Shown here: positions 8,938 through 17,013 of the stretch, in pieces
Layout: each line of letters starts with the position of its first letter
How positions within the stretch are numbered: the stretch's first letter is position 1
Assembly (NCBI RefSeq): GCF_014205015.1
Contig: NZ_JACHMO010000001.1
Coordinates: 1-64,000 of the forward strand
Source: Saccharothrix ecbatanensis
GTDB taxonomy: Bacteria; Actinomycetota; Actinomycetes; Mycobacteriales; Pseudonocardiaceae
Direction: 5' to 3'
DNA: 64,000 bases
The notes under the pieces: generated by a model
The model's database searches: none
What the model was told of the DNA's origin: nothing
What the model saw: only the letters and a program-made list of their open reading frames with translations
Made by a program: the position numbers and the translations under genes

Positions 8938-9250
8938 GAGATGATCAACCCGGTGGCGTCGACGAGGGTGGTGACCGGGGGTGCGGAGATGACGGCGGGG
9001 TCGATGCCGACGCGTTCGGCCATCAGCGGCGTGGTGGCGCGATCGTGGCAGACCAGGAACAGATCAGCACCAGGGACAGAGTGACGGCGACGGCGACCGG
9101 GAAGTCGACCAGGAGGGTGCCGACGACGAGACCGACCGCGGCGAGCATGGTGCCGAGGAGCAGACCGACGCGACTTTCGCCGTCACCACGACGGCGCCGA
9201 TCGCGCCTATGACCGGATCGGCGCGCACGACCACCGGATGGAGCACCGGA
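8938..9250 (-). pseudogene. MgtE magnesium transporter, C-terminal membrane fragment
   Basis: Two minus frames together give [20 protein letters not shown] with [15 protein letters not shown], and after a frameshift [20 protein letters not shown] followed by VDATGLII. This order is the last three membrane helices of MgtE, including the conserved ASAP-like and TTLVDATG motifs that line the Mg2+ pore. The cytosolic N and CBS domains are absent. It is a decayed 3' fragment. Confidence 0.75.
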
Positions 9251-9773
9251 CCTCGTGGGGCACCGACCCGACGGTAAGACACGGCACCTAAAGCGTTCAC
9301 GGTCGACGGGCTCAGCACGACCGCCTGTACGAGCAGGTTTGACACCGATGGCGTCGGCTTCGAGTCGCGCACGCCGGCACGGATGGCCATCGATCGGCCG
9401 GCTGTTCCGAACCGTGTCGGCCAGGCGGACGTGCTGCGCACGCGGACCGCACTCCGCAGGAGACCAACGGGAATGGGACTGAACTGGGGACTGACATTTC
9501 CGCCCTGATGCCGGCCCTTCAACGGGAACAGGACTGACCTGCGGAAACGCTTGATCATTTTGGTGCCCCCGGCGGGAGTGCCAAAGGATGGGAACAGGGC
9601 TGACCAGCGGGTTTATCGCGGCAGCCTGGTGGTCGAAGACCGCTTTAGACTCCAGCATTCCGGGTGAGTAACTAGCGGTGGGTGGAGCGTGACCAAACCG
9701 CCCACCGCCTACCTGCTGCTCGGCTCCAGTGCACCCTGCCGGGACCGGATCGCAACAACAGCAGCTTCGTCTG
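9251..9773. other. Decayed region without a clear gene
   Basis: Only fragmentary open frames are present. The stretch contains a diverged repeat (see 9575-9655), whose relative lies at 10192-10272, and G-rich motifs of the form gggaa-n-gg-n-ctga that occur three times. I see no promoter or intact gene. Confidence 0.4.
9575..9655 (+). repeat. Diverged dispersed repeat, copy 1
   Basis: The segment with ggatgggaacagggctgacc and the following cgcggcagcctggtggt matches the segment at 10192-10272 (ggatgggaacaggcctgacc, then ccggcagcttggttgt) over roughly 70 bp with scattered differences. On the minus strand both read NPL-V-(S/R)-PVPIL. The origin is unknown; it may be an old IS end or an intergenic repeat family. 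Confidence 0.55.
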
Positions 9774-10043
9774 CTAGCGGTGATGCGCCGATCTACCGCA
9801 ACAGTCGTGATCGATGTGGATCGTGCTGAGCCGTGCCTTCTTGGAGCAGCCGCGGTGAGAGCAGGTCGTGTAGCCGGCGCTGCACCAGTCCCCATGCCGG
9901 TAGCCGCCGACCATGTGGGCGGCCTCATCCTGCTCGGTCCCGTACCGGATCCACTCGTCGACGGTCGGGCCGGGGACCTCGGCCGAGGACTTGGTGGTGT
10001 CTGGGCGACGTTTGGGGAATCCCAGCGCGTTCGTGATCGACAT
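9774..10043 (-). CDS. Small Cys/His-rich hypothetical protein
   Basis: From ATG 10043 the product is 89 residues, with gagaggg 7 nt upstream as a good ribosome binding site. The first 50 residues are polar. The C-terminal part (DWCSAGYTTCSHRGCSKKAR, then IDHDCCGRSAHHR) has five Cys and several His and might bind a metal. I do not recognise a family. It sits in a decayed region, so it could also be the start of a longer lost gene. Confidence 0.4.
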   Translation of the reverse strand: MSITNALGFPKRRPDTTKSSAEVPGPTVDEWIRYGTEQDEAAHMVGGYRHGDWCSAGYTTCSHRGCSKKARLSTIHIDHDCCGRSAHHR

Positions 10044-10191
10044 CGGCGGCCCTCTCGGGTTAGTTGGTTCAACGATAAGGGGCGGCGGCATGCCCTCCTG
10101 GCGATCGGTGATCCCGGTGCGTGCCGCCGCCCTGGCCGGACCTCGGGGAGGGCGCCAACCTGCGCGAGATTGTTGTGCGGAGGGCCGGACC

Positions 10192-10272
10192 TCGGGCGGG
10201 AGTACCAAGGATGGGAACAGGCCTGACCAGCGGATTCGTACCGGCAGCTTGGTTGTGGAGGCGCGCTTCGCG
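10192..10272 (+). repeat. Diverged dispersed repeat, copy 2
   Basis: This is a relative of 9575-9655: a cgggcgggagta-c-aaggatgggaacagg core, then gaccagcgg and a ccggcagcttggtt tail. The orientation matches copy 1 and the copies are about 620 bp apart. The segment between them carries the small Cys/His-rich ORF. Confidence 0.55.
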
Positions 10273-10352
10273 CTGGCGCGGCCGGATGTGCCAGGAGGCG
10301 GCGGAGGGTAGGTGCTGACCCGCTCGGTAAGACCAGTCGTTACGGACAGGCC

Positions 10353-10643
10353 TTAGCTTCGCGTGCCATGAACGTCCGCTTCTGCCGGAAGGCGGACGTT
10401 GCAGGTTGAAGTCGAGGACGGGTCGGCGACCCCGCCCGCGCGGCGCGGACCACACCGCAGTTCCTTGCGGACCTTCTTGTCCCCGGCGTCGCTCTCCGTC
10501 CATCCGGTATAGGCGACTTCCAGGACGATCGAGTCGATCCTGGAGACGATGTCCGGCACGATCTTGTGCAGGCCCCGTGGTGTGTTCTCCTCGACGATCT
10601 GTGTGAGCGCGCCGCGCTTCGGGTCGACGAGTGGCTCCAGCTC
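10353..10643 (-). pseudogene. Type I restriction enzyme HsdR, C-terminal fragment
   Basis: The minus frame between an in-frame TAG (10644-10646) and the stop at 10353 reads LTQIVEENTPRGLHKIVPDI, then EVAYTGWTESDAGDKKVRKE. This matches the last residues of HsdR proteins (the helical region with the FTGW-x(5)-G-(E/D)-R-x-V motif). No helicase, nuclease, HsdM or HsdS sequence is nearby, so it is an isolated relic of a lost restriction-modification locus. Confidence 0.6.
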
Positions 10644-10705
10644 CTAGCTCTACGGCCACCCAGGCCTTCGTGGTGACCAGCCGTGATGAACGGGCATTGG
10701 CCGTT

Positions 10706-10897
10706 TCAGTTCCGCTGGTCTTCACGGTTCTTGCGGTAGCTGGAGAACAGCGTGATGCCGCTGGCGACGGCGATCAGTCCGAAAGCGGCGCTGATGTAGG
10801 GGCTCAGACCGAAGGCTTGAGTGGCAACGTTGGCCGCGACGCTACCCACCAGGACCGTCGCGAGCAGAGCTTGGCTGAGGGCGGGCGAGATGTTCAT
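10706..10897 (-). CDS. Small two-helix membrane protein
   Basis: The product is 63 residues with two hydrophobic segments (ALLATVLVGSVAANVATQAF and ISAAFGLIAVASGITLF) and a charged tail (YRKNREDQRN). There is no Shine-Dalgarno sequence. A TACTAA element lies about 12 nt before the ATG, so a leaderless transcript is likely, as is common in actinomycetes. Family and role are unknown. Confidence 0.5.
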   Translation of the reverse strand: MNISPALSQALLATVLVGSVAANVATQAFGLSPYISAAFGLIAVASGITLFSSYRKNREDQRN

Positions 10898-11272
10898 GAC
10901 GAGGAAGTTAGTAGTGTTTGCCGGCGTCGCCGATACCGCTGGCTACCAGGTGTCGGGTAGAGCAGGCTGCACCTCGATTCTGTGCGCTGGTGCGATGAGT
11001 TCGAAGCGCAGCAGGACTTTGCTCGGTTCTGCGAACTCGTGTGCCGTCGGGATCGTGCGGACGCAGCAACGCGCCCGTGTCTGCCGCTGTGCCGACGACG
11101 GTGGCTGATGTCGCGCCGATGACGTCCGTGTCGTCGAATCCAGGCTGGGACTACCGCGGAGCAAGAGGTACAGCCTGCGCTACCGGAAGCCACCTGCTGC
11201 CTGGGTCGTTCCGGTGGCCGGGCGAGATTACCGTCCTGCCTGGGAAATCGACGAATAGGACCTCGGGTTTTT
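10898..11272. other. Intergenic region before the ABC pair
   Basis: On the minus strand 10943-11060 reads AHEFAEPSKVLLRFELIAPA and HRIEVQPALPDTW before a stop. This looks like the C-terminus of a protein I cannot identify. The remainder should hold the promoter of the rightward ABC operon. An aggacc at 11257-11262 is the likely ribosome binding site for the GTG/ATG at 11273/11276. No other gene is seen. Confidence 0.35.
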
Positions 11273-11275
11273 GTG

Positions 11276-12079
11276 ATGTCAATCCATAATATGCAAGTTG
11301 ACGGGTCTTCTGGTGCGGGCGTTGGCAGGCCCGGGCCGGCTGTGCGGGTTCAGGGCCTGAGAAAGGTCTACGGCACGGAACTGCAGGCGGTGACCGCCCT
11401 CGCGGGCGTCGACGCGATGTTCGAGCGCGGAACGTTCACCGCGGTGATGGGGCCGTCCGGTTCGGGCAAGAGCACGTTGTTGCAGACCGCGGCGGGTTTG
11501 GACCAGCCGACCGGCGGCCAGGTGTGGGTCGGCGACACGGAGCTGTCGCAACTGTCGGAGACGGAGCTGACGAAGCTGCGGCGGTCGAAGATCGGGTTTG
11601 TCTTCCAGGCGTTCAACCTCATCGGAGCGTTGACGGTGCAGGAGAACATCGTGTTGCCGCTGCAACTGTCGGGGAAACGCGCCGACGCCACCTGGGTGCG
11701 GCAGGTCGTCGATCGGGTCGGGTTGACCGACCGGCTGTCGCACCGGCCGTCGGAGCTGTCCGGCGGTCAGCAGCAGCGGGTCGCGATCGCGCGGGCGTTG
11801 GCGACGCGCCCGGAGGTCATCTTCTGCGACGAACCGACCGGTGCGTTGGACACCCAGACCGCGGCCGAGGTGCTGAGCCTGCTGCGTTCGGTGGTGGACG
11901 AGGCGGGGCAGACGGTGATCATGGTGACGCACGACCCGGTGGCGGCGTCGTACGCGGATCGTGTGATGGTGCTGGCCGATGGCCGGATCGTGCACGACAT
12001 GCCGCAGCCGGGTGCGGAACGCATCGCGGAGCACTTGGCGATGCTGGGCCGCCGTCCGCGCGTGACGCAGGTGCGCTGA
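11276..12079 (+). CDS. MacB-type ABC transporter ATP-binding protein
   Basis: The product is 267 residues. Walker A is GPSGSGKST (residues about 59-67), the Q-loop is VFQAFNLIGALTV, the signature is LSGGQQQR (about 161-168), Walker B is VIFCDEPTGALD and the H-loop is MVTHD. The order and the LRR-x-KIGFVFQ stretch place it in the LolD/MacB family, whose ATPases pair with FtsX-like permeases in mechanotransmission or peptide/drug export. ATG 11276 and GTG 11273 are adjacent and either could start it. It lies 3 bp before the permease gene, so the two form one operon. Confidence 0.93.
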   Translation: MSIHNMQVDGSSGAGVGRPGPAVRVQGLRKVYGTELQAVTALAGVDAMFERGTFTAVMGPSGSGKSTLLQTAAGLDQPTGGQVWVGDTELSQLSETELTKLRRSKIGFVFQAFNLIGALTVQENIVLPLQLSGKRADATWVRQVVDRVGLTDRLSHRPSELSGGQQQRVAIARALATRPEVIFCDEPTGALDTQTAAEVLSLLRSVVDEAGQTVIMVTHDPVAASYADRVMVLADGRIVHDMPQPGAERIAEHLAMLGRRPRVTQVR

Positions 12080-12082
12080 CCG

Positions 12083-14584
12083 ATGCTGAAGCTAGCCGCG
12101 AAGATGCTGCGCCACCGCAAGGGCAGCGCGGTCGCCACCCTGCTGGCCTTGACGGCCGGAGTCATGATCTTGATGTCGATGGGACTGCTCGTGGAGTCCG
12201 GCCTGCGGTTCGAGGCCGCGTCGCAGCGCTACGCCGCAACGGACGTCGTCGTCGCCAATCGCGACATCACGCTCACGACGAACGGCCAGGAGGCCACCGT
12301 ACCGCTGCCTGAGGGAGGCACCGTCCCGGCCTCGATGGTCGAACGGCTCCGGCGGGTACCGGGCGTGGCCGGCGTCGTGGCGGACACGTCGGTGACGGCG
12401 ATCCTGGCGAACGGCGGGGCCACCGGGCACGGGTGGAGCAGCACGGTTCTCACCCCCTACCAGCTGACCAAGGGTACCCAGCCGAACAACGACAACGAGG
12501 TCGCGCTGGACGAACGCGTGGCCGGCTCGGTGGCGCCCGGCGACGAGGTCCCGATCCTGATGGAGGGGACGGCACGCGTGTACCGGGTCAGCGGCCTCGT
12601 GCGCAACGCCGGTCCCCGGCCGGGCGCCGACGCGTCGCCCGCGGTGTTCTTCACCGACGAGCACGCGGCGGCCGTGTACCCGCGGAAGGGCCGGGTCGAC
12701 GCCGTCGGCGTCATCGCTGAGCCAGGTGCCTCCAGCGCTGCACTGGTCGCCGACGTGCGCAAGCTGGCCACCGAGGCCGGTGTCAAGGCCCACGCCGGCG
12801 CCGAGCGCGGGCAGCTGGAACAGTCCGCGGACGTGGCGGCCGGCGCCATGCTGATCCAGCTCGGCGCCATCTTCGGTGGGTTCGTGGCGCTGCTGGTGAT
12901 GTTCGTCGTGGTCGGAACCATCGGCCTTGCGGTCCGGCACCGGCGACGCGACCTCGCGTTGCTCCGGGCCGTCGCCGCGACTCCAGGCCAGATCGCCCGG
13001 TTGATCCTCACCGAGGTGGGGCTGCTCAGTCTGTTGTCGGTCGTGATCGGTGTGCCCTTGGGCTGGTTCGCCACTCGATGGCTGCGGGGGGAACTGGTCG
13101 ACCGCGGGTTCATCCCGAACACGTTCCCGTTCAGCGGCGGTGCACTGACTGCGGCCGCCGTGGTGGGGGCGACAATGGCGGCGGCGGTGGGGGCCGCGCT
13201 GATCGCCGCCCGTCGGACGATGCTGATCCGCCCGACGGAGGCGCTCGGTGAGATCGCCGTGGAATCCAGTCGGAACAGCAAGATCCGCCTGTTCGTCGGG
13301 TTCGCCACCCTGGCGGGTGCCATCTACCTGACCACGCTCAGCACGACGCAGAAGGGGAACGCTGCCCTCGGCACCGCGCTCGGCATGCTGTTCGCGCTCG
13401 TCTTCGCGGTCGCCCTGCTCGCCCCCTGGATCAACCGGGTGGCCGCCCGCCTTCTCGGCCCGGTGCTGCGTGCGGTGTGGGGCGACAGCGGCTACTTGGC
13501 CGCGGCGAACCTGCGCGCCAACGCCCAGGGCATGGTCACCGTGCTGACCGCACTGGTGCTGACGGTCGGCCTCGGTGGCTCGATCTGGTTCCTCCAGGAC
13601 AACCTGCAACGACAGACCGTCACCCAGAACCGCGCCGGGATGCTTGCCCAGCACTCCATGAGCTCCGCCACCAGCCTGCCTGAGACCGCCCTCGCAGAAA
13701 TACGCGGGATTCCCGGCGTGGTGGCCGCCACCGGAGTGCGGAACACCTCGATCATCCTCGGCGGAGGCGGGGAAGGCGGCGGTGTGCAGGCGATCGATCC
13801 GGACGGCGTCGAGCACACCATGGACCTTCAGGTTCGCAGCGGCAGCCTGGCTGACCTGCGCGGGCCCGCCATGGCGGTGTCGACCCTGCAAGCCGATTCG
13901 AACGACTGGAAAGTCGGCGACCAGGCCGAGGTGTGGCTCGGCGACGGCACACCGGCCACCCTGCGCATCGTCGCGATCTACGACCGGGGCATAGGCTTCG
14001 GCGACTTCACCGTCACCAAGGACGTCATCGAGGGCCACACCGCCTCCACCGGCTACGAGCGGATCCTTGTCCGCGCCGAACCGGGCACCGACATCACCAC
14101 CGCCCTGGCTGACGTCACCGACCGGCACCCCGGCAGCACCATGACGAACACGGCCGGGCTCACCGGCCGGCTTGCCAACGACCTGGCGCTGAGCGCCTGG
14201 TTGAACAAGCTGCTGATGGGCATGATGATCGGTTACGCCGCCCTGGCCGCCGCCAACACCATGGTCATGGCCGCCCTCACCCGTGGCCGCGAACTGGCTT
14301 CACTGCGCATGGTCGGCGTCACCCGGAAGCAGGTGAAAAGAATGGTCCACGCGGAACAGTCCGGCCTGCTCGGCGTTTCCCTGCTCATCGGCGGATCCAT
14401 CGCCGCGCTCACCCTGGTATCAGTGGTGCGCACTCTCACCGGGCAGAGCGTTCCTTATGTCCCCACGCTGGGATGGGTGTCCATCATCGGCGGCACGGCG
14501 CTGCTCGCCCTGCTCACCACCATCCTGCCCATCGCACAACTGCTCCGGGTCCCACCGATCGCCGGCATCGGCGTCAAGGAGTGA
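12083..14584 (+). CDS. FtsX/MacB-like ABC transporter permease
   Basis: The product is 833 residues in two FtsX modules. An N-terminal helix (VATLLALTAGVMILMSMGLL) is followed by a large extracytoplasmic domain to about residue 250, three helices (QLGAIFGGFVALLVMFVVVG onward), a middle helix pair, a second extracytoplasmic domain (about 500-690) and three last helices (MGMMIGYAALAAANTMVMAA onward). This ten-helix layout is typical of actinobacterial peptide-resistance or lipoprotein-type exporters. Substrate unknown. The nearby LuxR response regulator with kinase remnant (14.9-15.9 kb) may once have controlled the pair. Confidence 0.92.
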   Translation: MLKLAAKMLRHRKGSAVATLLALTAGVMILMSMGLLVESGLRFEAASQRYAATDVVVANRDITLTTNGQEATVPLPEGGTVPASMVERLRRVPGVAGVVADTSVTAILANGGATGHGWSSTVLTPYQLTKGTQPNNDNEVALDERVAGSVAPGDEVPILMEGTARVYRVSGLVRNAGPRPGADASPAVFFTDEHAAAVYPRKGRVDAVGVIAEPGASSAALVADVRKLATEAGVKAHAGAERGQLEQSADVAAGAMLIQLGAIFGGFVALLVMFVVVGTIGLAVRHRRRDLALLRAVAATPGQIARLILTEVGLLSLLSVVIGVPLGWFATRWLRGELVDRGFIPNTFPFSGGALTAAAVVGATMAAAVGAALIAARRTMLIRPTEALGEIAVESSRNSKIRLFVGFATLAGAIYLTTLSTTQKGNAALGTALGMLFALVFAVALLAPWINRVAARLLGPVLRAVWGDSGYLAAANLRANAQGMVTVLTALVLTVGLGGSIWFLQDNLQRQTVTQNRAGMLAQHSMSSATSLPETALAEIRGIPGVVAATGVRNTSIILGGGGEGGGVQAIDPDGVEHTMDLQVRSGSLADLRGPAMAVSTLQADSNDWKVGDQAEVWLGDGTPATLRIVAIYDRGIGFGDFTVTKDVIEGHTASTGYERILVRAEPGTDITTALADVTDRHPGSTMTNTAGLTGRLANDLALSAWLNKLLMGMMIGYAALAAANTMVMAALTRGRELASLRMVGVTRKQVKRMVHAEQSGLLGVSLLIGGSIAALTLVSVVRTLTGQSVPYVPTLGWVSIIGGTALLALLTTILPIAQLLRVPPIAGIGVKE

Positions 14585-14625
14585 CGGTCACCGGGGACGG
14601 CAGACGTCCCTGATCCGGTTGAACG

Positions 14626-14670
14626 ACAACCGAAGGGCGTGTCCGCACTGCGAGGACGCCCTTCGGTTGT
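14626..14670 (+). terminator. Strong hairpin terminator after the ABC pair
   Basis: acaaccgaagggcgt (14626-14640) and acgcccttcggttgt (14656-14670) form a perfect 15-bp stem with a 15-nt loop, 41 bp after the permease stop. There is no long T-run, as is usual for actinomycete terminators. Confidence 0.85.
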
Positions 14671-14923
14671 GGTCGTCAAGCGTCCGGCCGGAGAGAGCGC
14701 TCGCGGCGGTCGAGCATCGAACAGCTGCGGTTGTTCCCCCACCGCTGCGTCACCGAGACGCGATGCTCAAGGCGGTGCTCACCGCCCATGCCGAAGACGG
14801 GGATGCTGCCCAAGCGCGAACACGGCTTGGCCGGGATCACCCGCCGCACACGCCGCACGACCGGAGCCGTATTCGTCCGGGCTGAGCCAGCCGAGTCCTT
14901 CTGGATGCGCTCGGTAAGCGGCG
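14671..14923. other. Convergent intergenic region
   Basis: This stretch lies between the terminator of the ABC pair and the stop of the leftward response regulator. Open frames here are spurious; I see no gene or RNA. Confidence 0.5.
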
Positions 14924-15580
14924 CTACCTCGGTTCGGTGCCTTGGAGGTAGCGCAGGACCGCGGTGACGCGTCGGTCGGCGCGGTCGTCGGGTGCGAGGT
15001 CGAGCTTGGCGAAGATGCTGCGGATGTGCTTGTGCACTCCTCCCTCGGTGATCACGAGCCGCTCGGCGATGGCGGTGTTGCCGAGTCCTTCGGCCATGAG
15101 CGCGAGCACATCCCGTTCCCGGGGGCTCAACCGGCCCAGCGCGCTGGTGTGCGGGTTGCGTGCCAGCAGCTGGCCCACCACCTCGGGGTCGACGGCGGTG
15201 CCGCCACCGGCCACCCGGTGCAGCGCGGTCAGGAATTCGTCGACCCGCCCCACCCGTTCCTTCAGCAGGTAGCCGAGCCGGTCGGCGCCGGTGGTCAGCA
15301 ACTCGGTGGCGAACGCCTGCTCCACGTACGCCGAGAGCACGAGCACCGCGAGGCCGGGCCGGCGGCGGCGTGCCTCGACGGCTGCCACGATTCCCTCGTC
15401 GGTGTGGGTGGGTGGCATCCGCACGTCGACGATGGCGACGTCCGGCTCGTGCTCGGCCACCGCGGCCAGGAACGATCCCGGCGTGTCGGTGGTGGCCACC
15501 ACGTCGAGCGACTCGGCGCGCAGCAGCAGCGCCAACCCCTCGCGCAGCAGCGGGTCGTCCTCCGCGATCACGATCCGCAC
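14924..15580 (-). CDS. Two-component response regulator, LuxR/NarL family
   Basis: The product is 218 residues from GTG 15580. The receiver domain has IAEDDPLLREG (acidic pocket), the phospho-acceptor Asp in VAIVDVRMPP (about residue 52), Ser in LVLSAYVE and Lys in YLLKERV. The C-terminal LuxR HTH is LSPRERDVLALMAEGLGNTA with KHIRSIFAKLDL. It would be phosphorylated by the kinase encoded upstream, but that gene is beheaded (15568-15915), so the regulator is probably orphaned. The start overlaps the kinase stop by 13 bp. Confidence 0.92.
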   Translation of the reverse strand: MRIVIAEDDPLLREGLALLLRAESLDVVATTDTPGSFLAAVAEHEPDVAIVDVRMPPTHTDEGIVAAVEARRRRPGLAVLVLSAYVEQAFATELLTTGADRLGYLLKERVGRVDEFLTALHRVAGGGTAVDPEVVGQLLARNPHTSALGRLSPRERDVLALMAEGLGNTAIAERLVITEGGVHKHIRSIFAKLDLAPDDRADRRVTAVLRYLQGTEPR

Positions 15581-15930
15581 GGCAGCTCCACTCGCATCGT
15601 CGTCGGCCCGCCGGGCGGGCTGTCCAGGGTGAATCGCCCGTCGTGCGCCTCGACCCGCCGGCGAATGCCGGACAAGCCCGACCCGCCGCGTTCGTCCGCG
15701 CCACCCCGGCCGTCGTCGCCGATCCGCAGCAGCAGCCGATCACCATCCCGGCACACCGCCACCACAGCGCTCGCGGCGCCGCTGTGCTTCGCCACGTTGG
15801 AGAGAGCTTCGGCCACCACGAAGTACGCGGTGGCCTCGACCGAGGCGGCGCAACGGCCCGGCACGTCCACCACCACCTCGCACGGCACACCGCAGCTGCC
15901 CGCGAGGCCGGCCACGGCGGTTGCCGCACC
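15568..15930 (-). pseudogene. Sensor histidine kinase, ATP-binding domain only
   Basis: What remains is the end of a NarX/DesK-type kinase: AYFVVAEALSNVAKHSGA (N-box), RIGDDGRGG (G1-box) and GGSGLSGIRRRVEAHDG (G2-box). The dimerisation domain with the phospho-accepting His and all sensor/membrane parts are missing. Upstream the frame runs into integrase-like sequence (15935-16037). It could not autophosphorylate. Confidence 0.88.
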
Positions 15931-15934
15931 AGGG

Positions 15935-16037
15935 CCGCCTCACCATTCAGGCACTTGGCGTAGACCTTGTGCAGGACCTCCACCGAGTGCCCCGCCCACT
16001 CCGCCACTGTGGTCGACGGCACGCCCCGTTGAACCAC
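15935..16037 (-). pseudogene. Tyrosine recombinase (integrase) C-terminal remnant
   Basis: The frame reads GVPSTTVAEWAGHSVEVLHK, then VYAKCLNGEAALVRQ. In site-specific recombinases the AGHS-x(5-9)-YAK segment surrounds the second conserved His and leads to the catalytic Tyr; here the Tyr is VYAKCL. Only about 35 codons remain, fused to the kinase fragment. It is probably the scar of an integrated element whose loss removed the front of the kinase gene. Confidence 0.65.
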
Positions 16038-16049
16038 GACACCGCAGCG

Positions 16050-16215
16050 TGCCGCAGGTCGTGCTCCAGTCCAAAGGAATCGGCATCAAGGCCGATGGCA
16101 CGGTCGGCAGTGTCGTCTACGAGGACATCATCACGCGCCAACCCGACGGTTGGAAGATCAGCTACCGCAAGGTGACTGCCAGGCGATCGGCACTTGGCGA
16201 CCACAAACCCGGTCC
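16050..16215 (+). pseudogene. SnoaL-like/NTF2-fold protein, C-terminal fragment
   Basis: The plus frame has GSVVYEDIITRQPDGWKISY then RKVTARRSAL, the usual last beta strands of SnoaL-like polyketide cyclase or ketosteroid isomerase-like proteins. No start codon or front half is present. It is back-to-back with the integrase remnant, so this is a junction of two truncated genes. Confidence 0.55.
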
Positions 16216-16453
16216 CCGCATGGCTCGGCGATCGATGCGCCGGCCGGCCATCTGTTCGCGTTCCCCGCAGAGGTTGTGGGATCTCGAATGCGACGGCGGA
16301 TCTCGCGCTGGCAGGCAGTTGGCGGATACGTCATAGCGGCCAGGAATCCGCAGGCGAAGTCGAGTGTCGCAAAACGGTGAAGGCGAGTAGGAAACGACGC
16401 CCGAATGAGACTGATCTTGGTGATGTCCTGGTGAGACAAGCGGGAAACCCAGG
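16216..16453. other. Intergenic region, nothing recognised
   Basis: This lies downstream of the pentapeptide gene and beside the SnoaL remnant. The open frames lack coding character, and I see no hairpin strong enough to call. Confidence 0.45.
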
Positions 16454-16999
16454 TCAGCCGGCGAAGTCCCCGCGCCGTACGTCGTCCAGCACCGCACCCT
16501 CGAACCGGGTGCCGGTGAGGGTCGCGCCGAACAGGCTCGCACCCGTCAGGTCGCTTCGGGCGAAGTCCGCTCCGGTCAGGTCGGCCCCGGTGAACGCGGT
16601 GCCGCGCAGCCTGGCGTCGACGACGGTCGCCCCGGTCAGGTCGGCCATGGCGAGCAGTGCGCCACCGGCGTCCACGCCGGACAGATCGGCGCCCGCCAGG
16701 TTGGCGTGCGCGAGCGAGGCGTCCCGCAGCACCGCGCGCTCCAGACGGGCGGCCCCCAGGTCCACGAACTCCAACTCGGCGCCGGACAGGTCGACACCGG
16801 TCAGGTCCCGTCCCGCGCACGGCGCGGCGCGGAGGTCCCGGCCGTCGGTGTCCGCCACCTCCGGCAGCTCCACCAGGTGCGCCCGCCAGTCGCCGCCGGT
16901 CCGCAGGGCGGTCAGCGCACCGTCCAGCATGACCCTGCCCCGCTCGGTCAGCCAGCGCTCCCGGAGCAGGCGCTCCCGTCGACGCGTCTCGTCCAGCAC
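16454..16999 (-). CDS. Pentapeptide-repeat protein
   Basis: The product is 181 residues. After a charged N-terminal helix (LDETRRRERLLRERWLTERG) and a linker, residues about 60-178 are tandem A(D/N)LXX-type pentapeptides (for example ADLSGVDAGGALLAMADLTG), which fold as a right-handed quadrilateral beta-helix. It starts 14 bp after the stop of the 995-residue effector-like gene, so the two are co-transcribed. This suggests a role linked to that protein, perhaps as immunity or an accessory part. The function is inferred from position only. Confidence 0.88.
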   Translation of the reverse strand: MLDETRRRERLLRERWLTERGRVMLDGALTALRTGGDWRAHLVELPEVADTDGRDLRAAPCAGRDLTGVDLSGAELEFVDLGAARLERAVLRDASLAHANLAGADLSGVDAGGALLAMADLTGATVVDARLRGTAFTGADLTGADFARSDLTGASLFGATLTGTRFEGAVLDDVRRGDFAG

Positions 17000-17013
17000 G
17001 ACATCTCCCCTGG

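Noticed and set aside
12092..14128. 678-codon minus-strand open frame over the FtsX-like permease
   Set aside because: It is an antisense shadow; the plus strand shows membrane helices and operon context.
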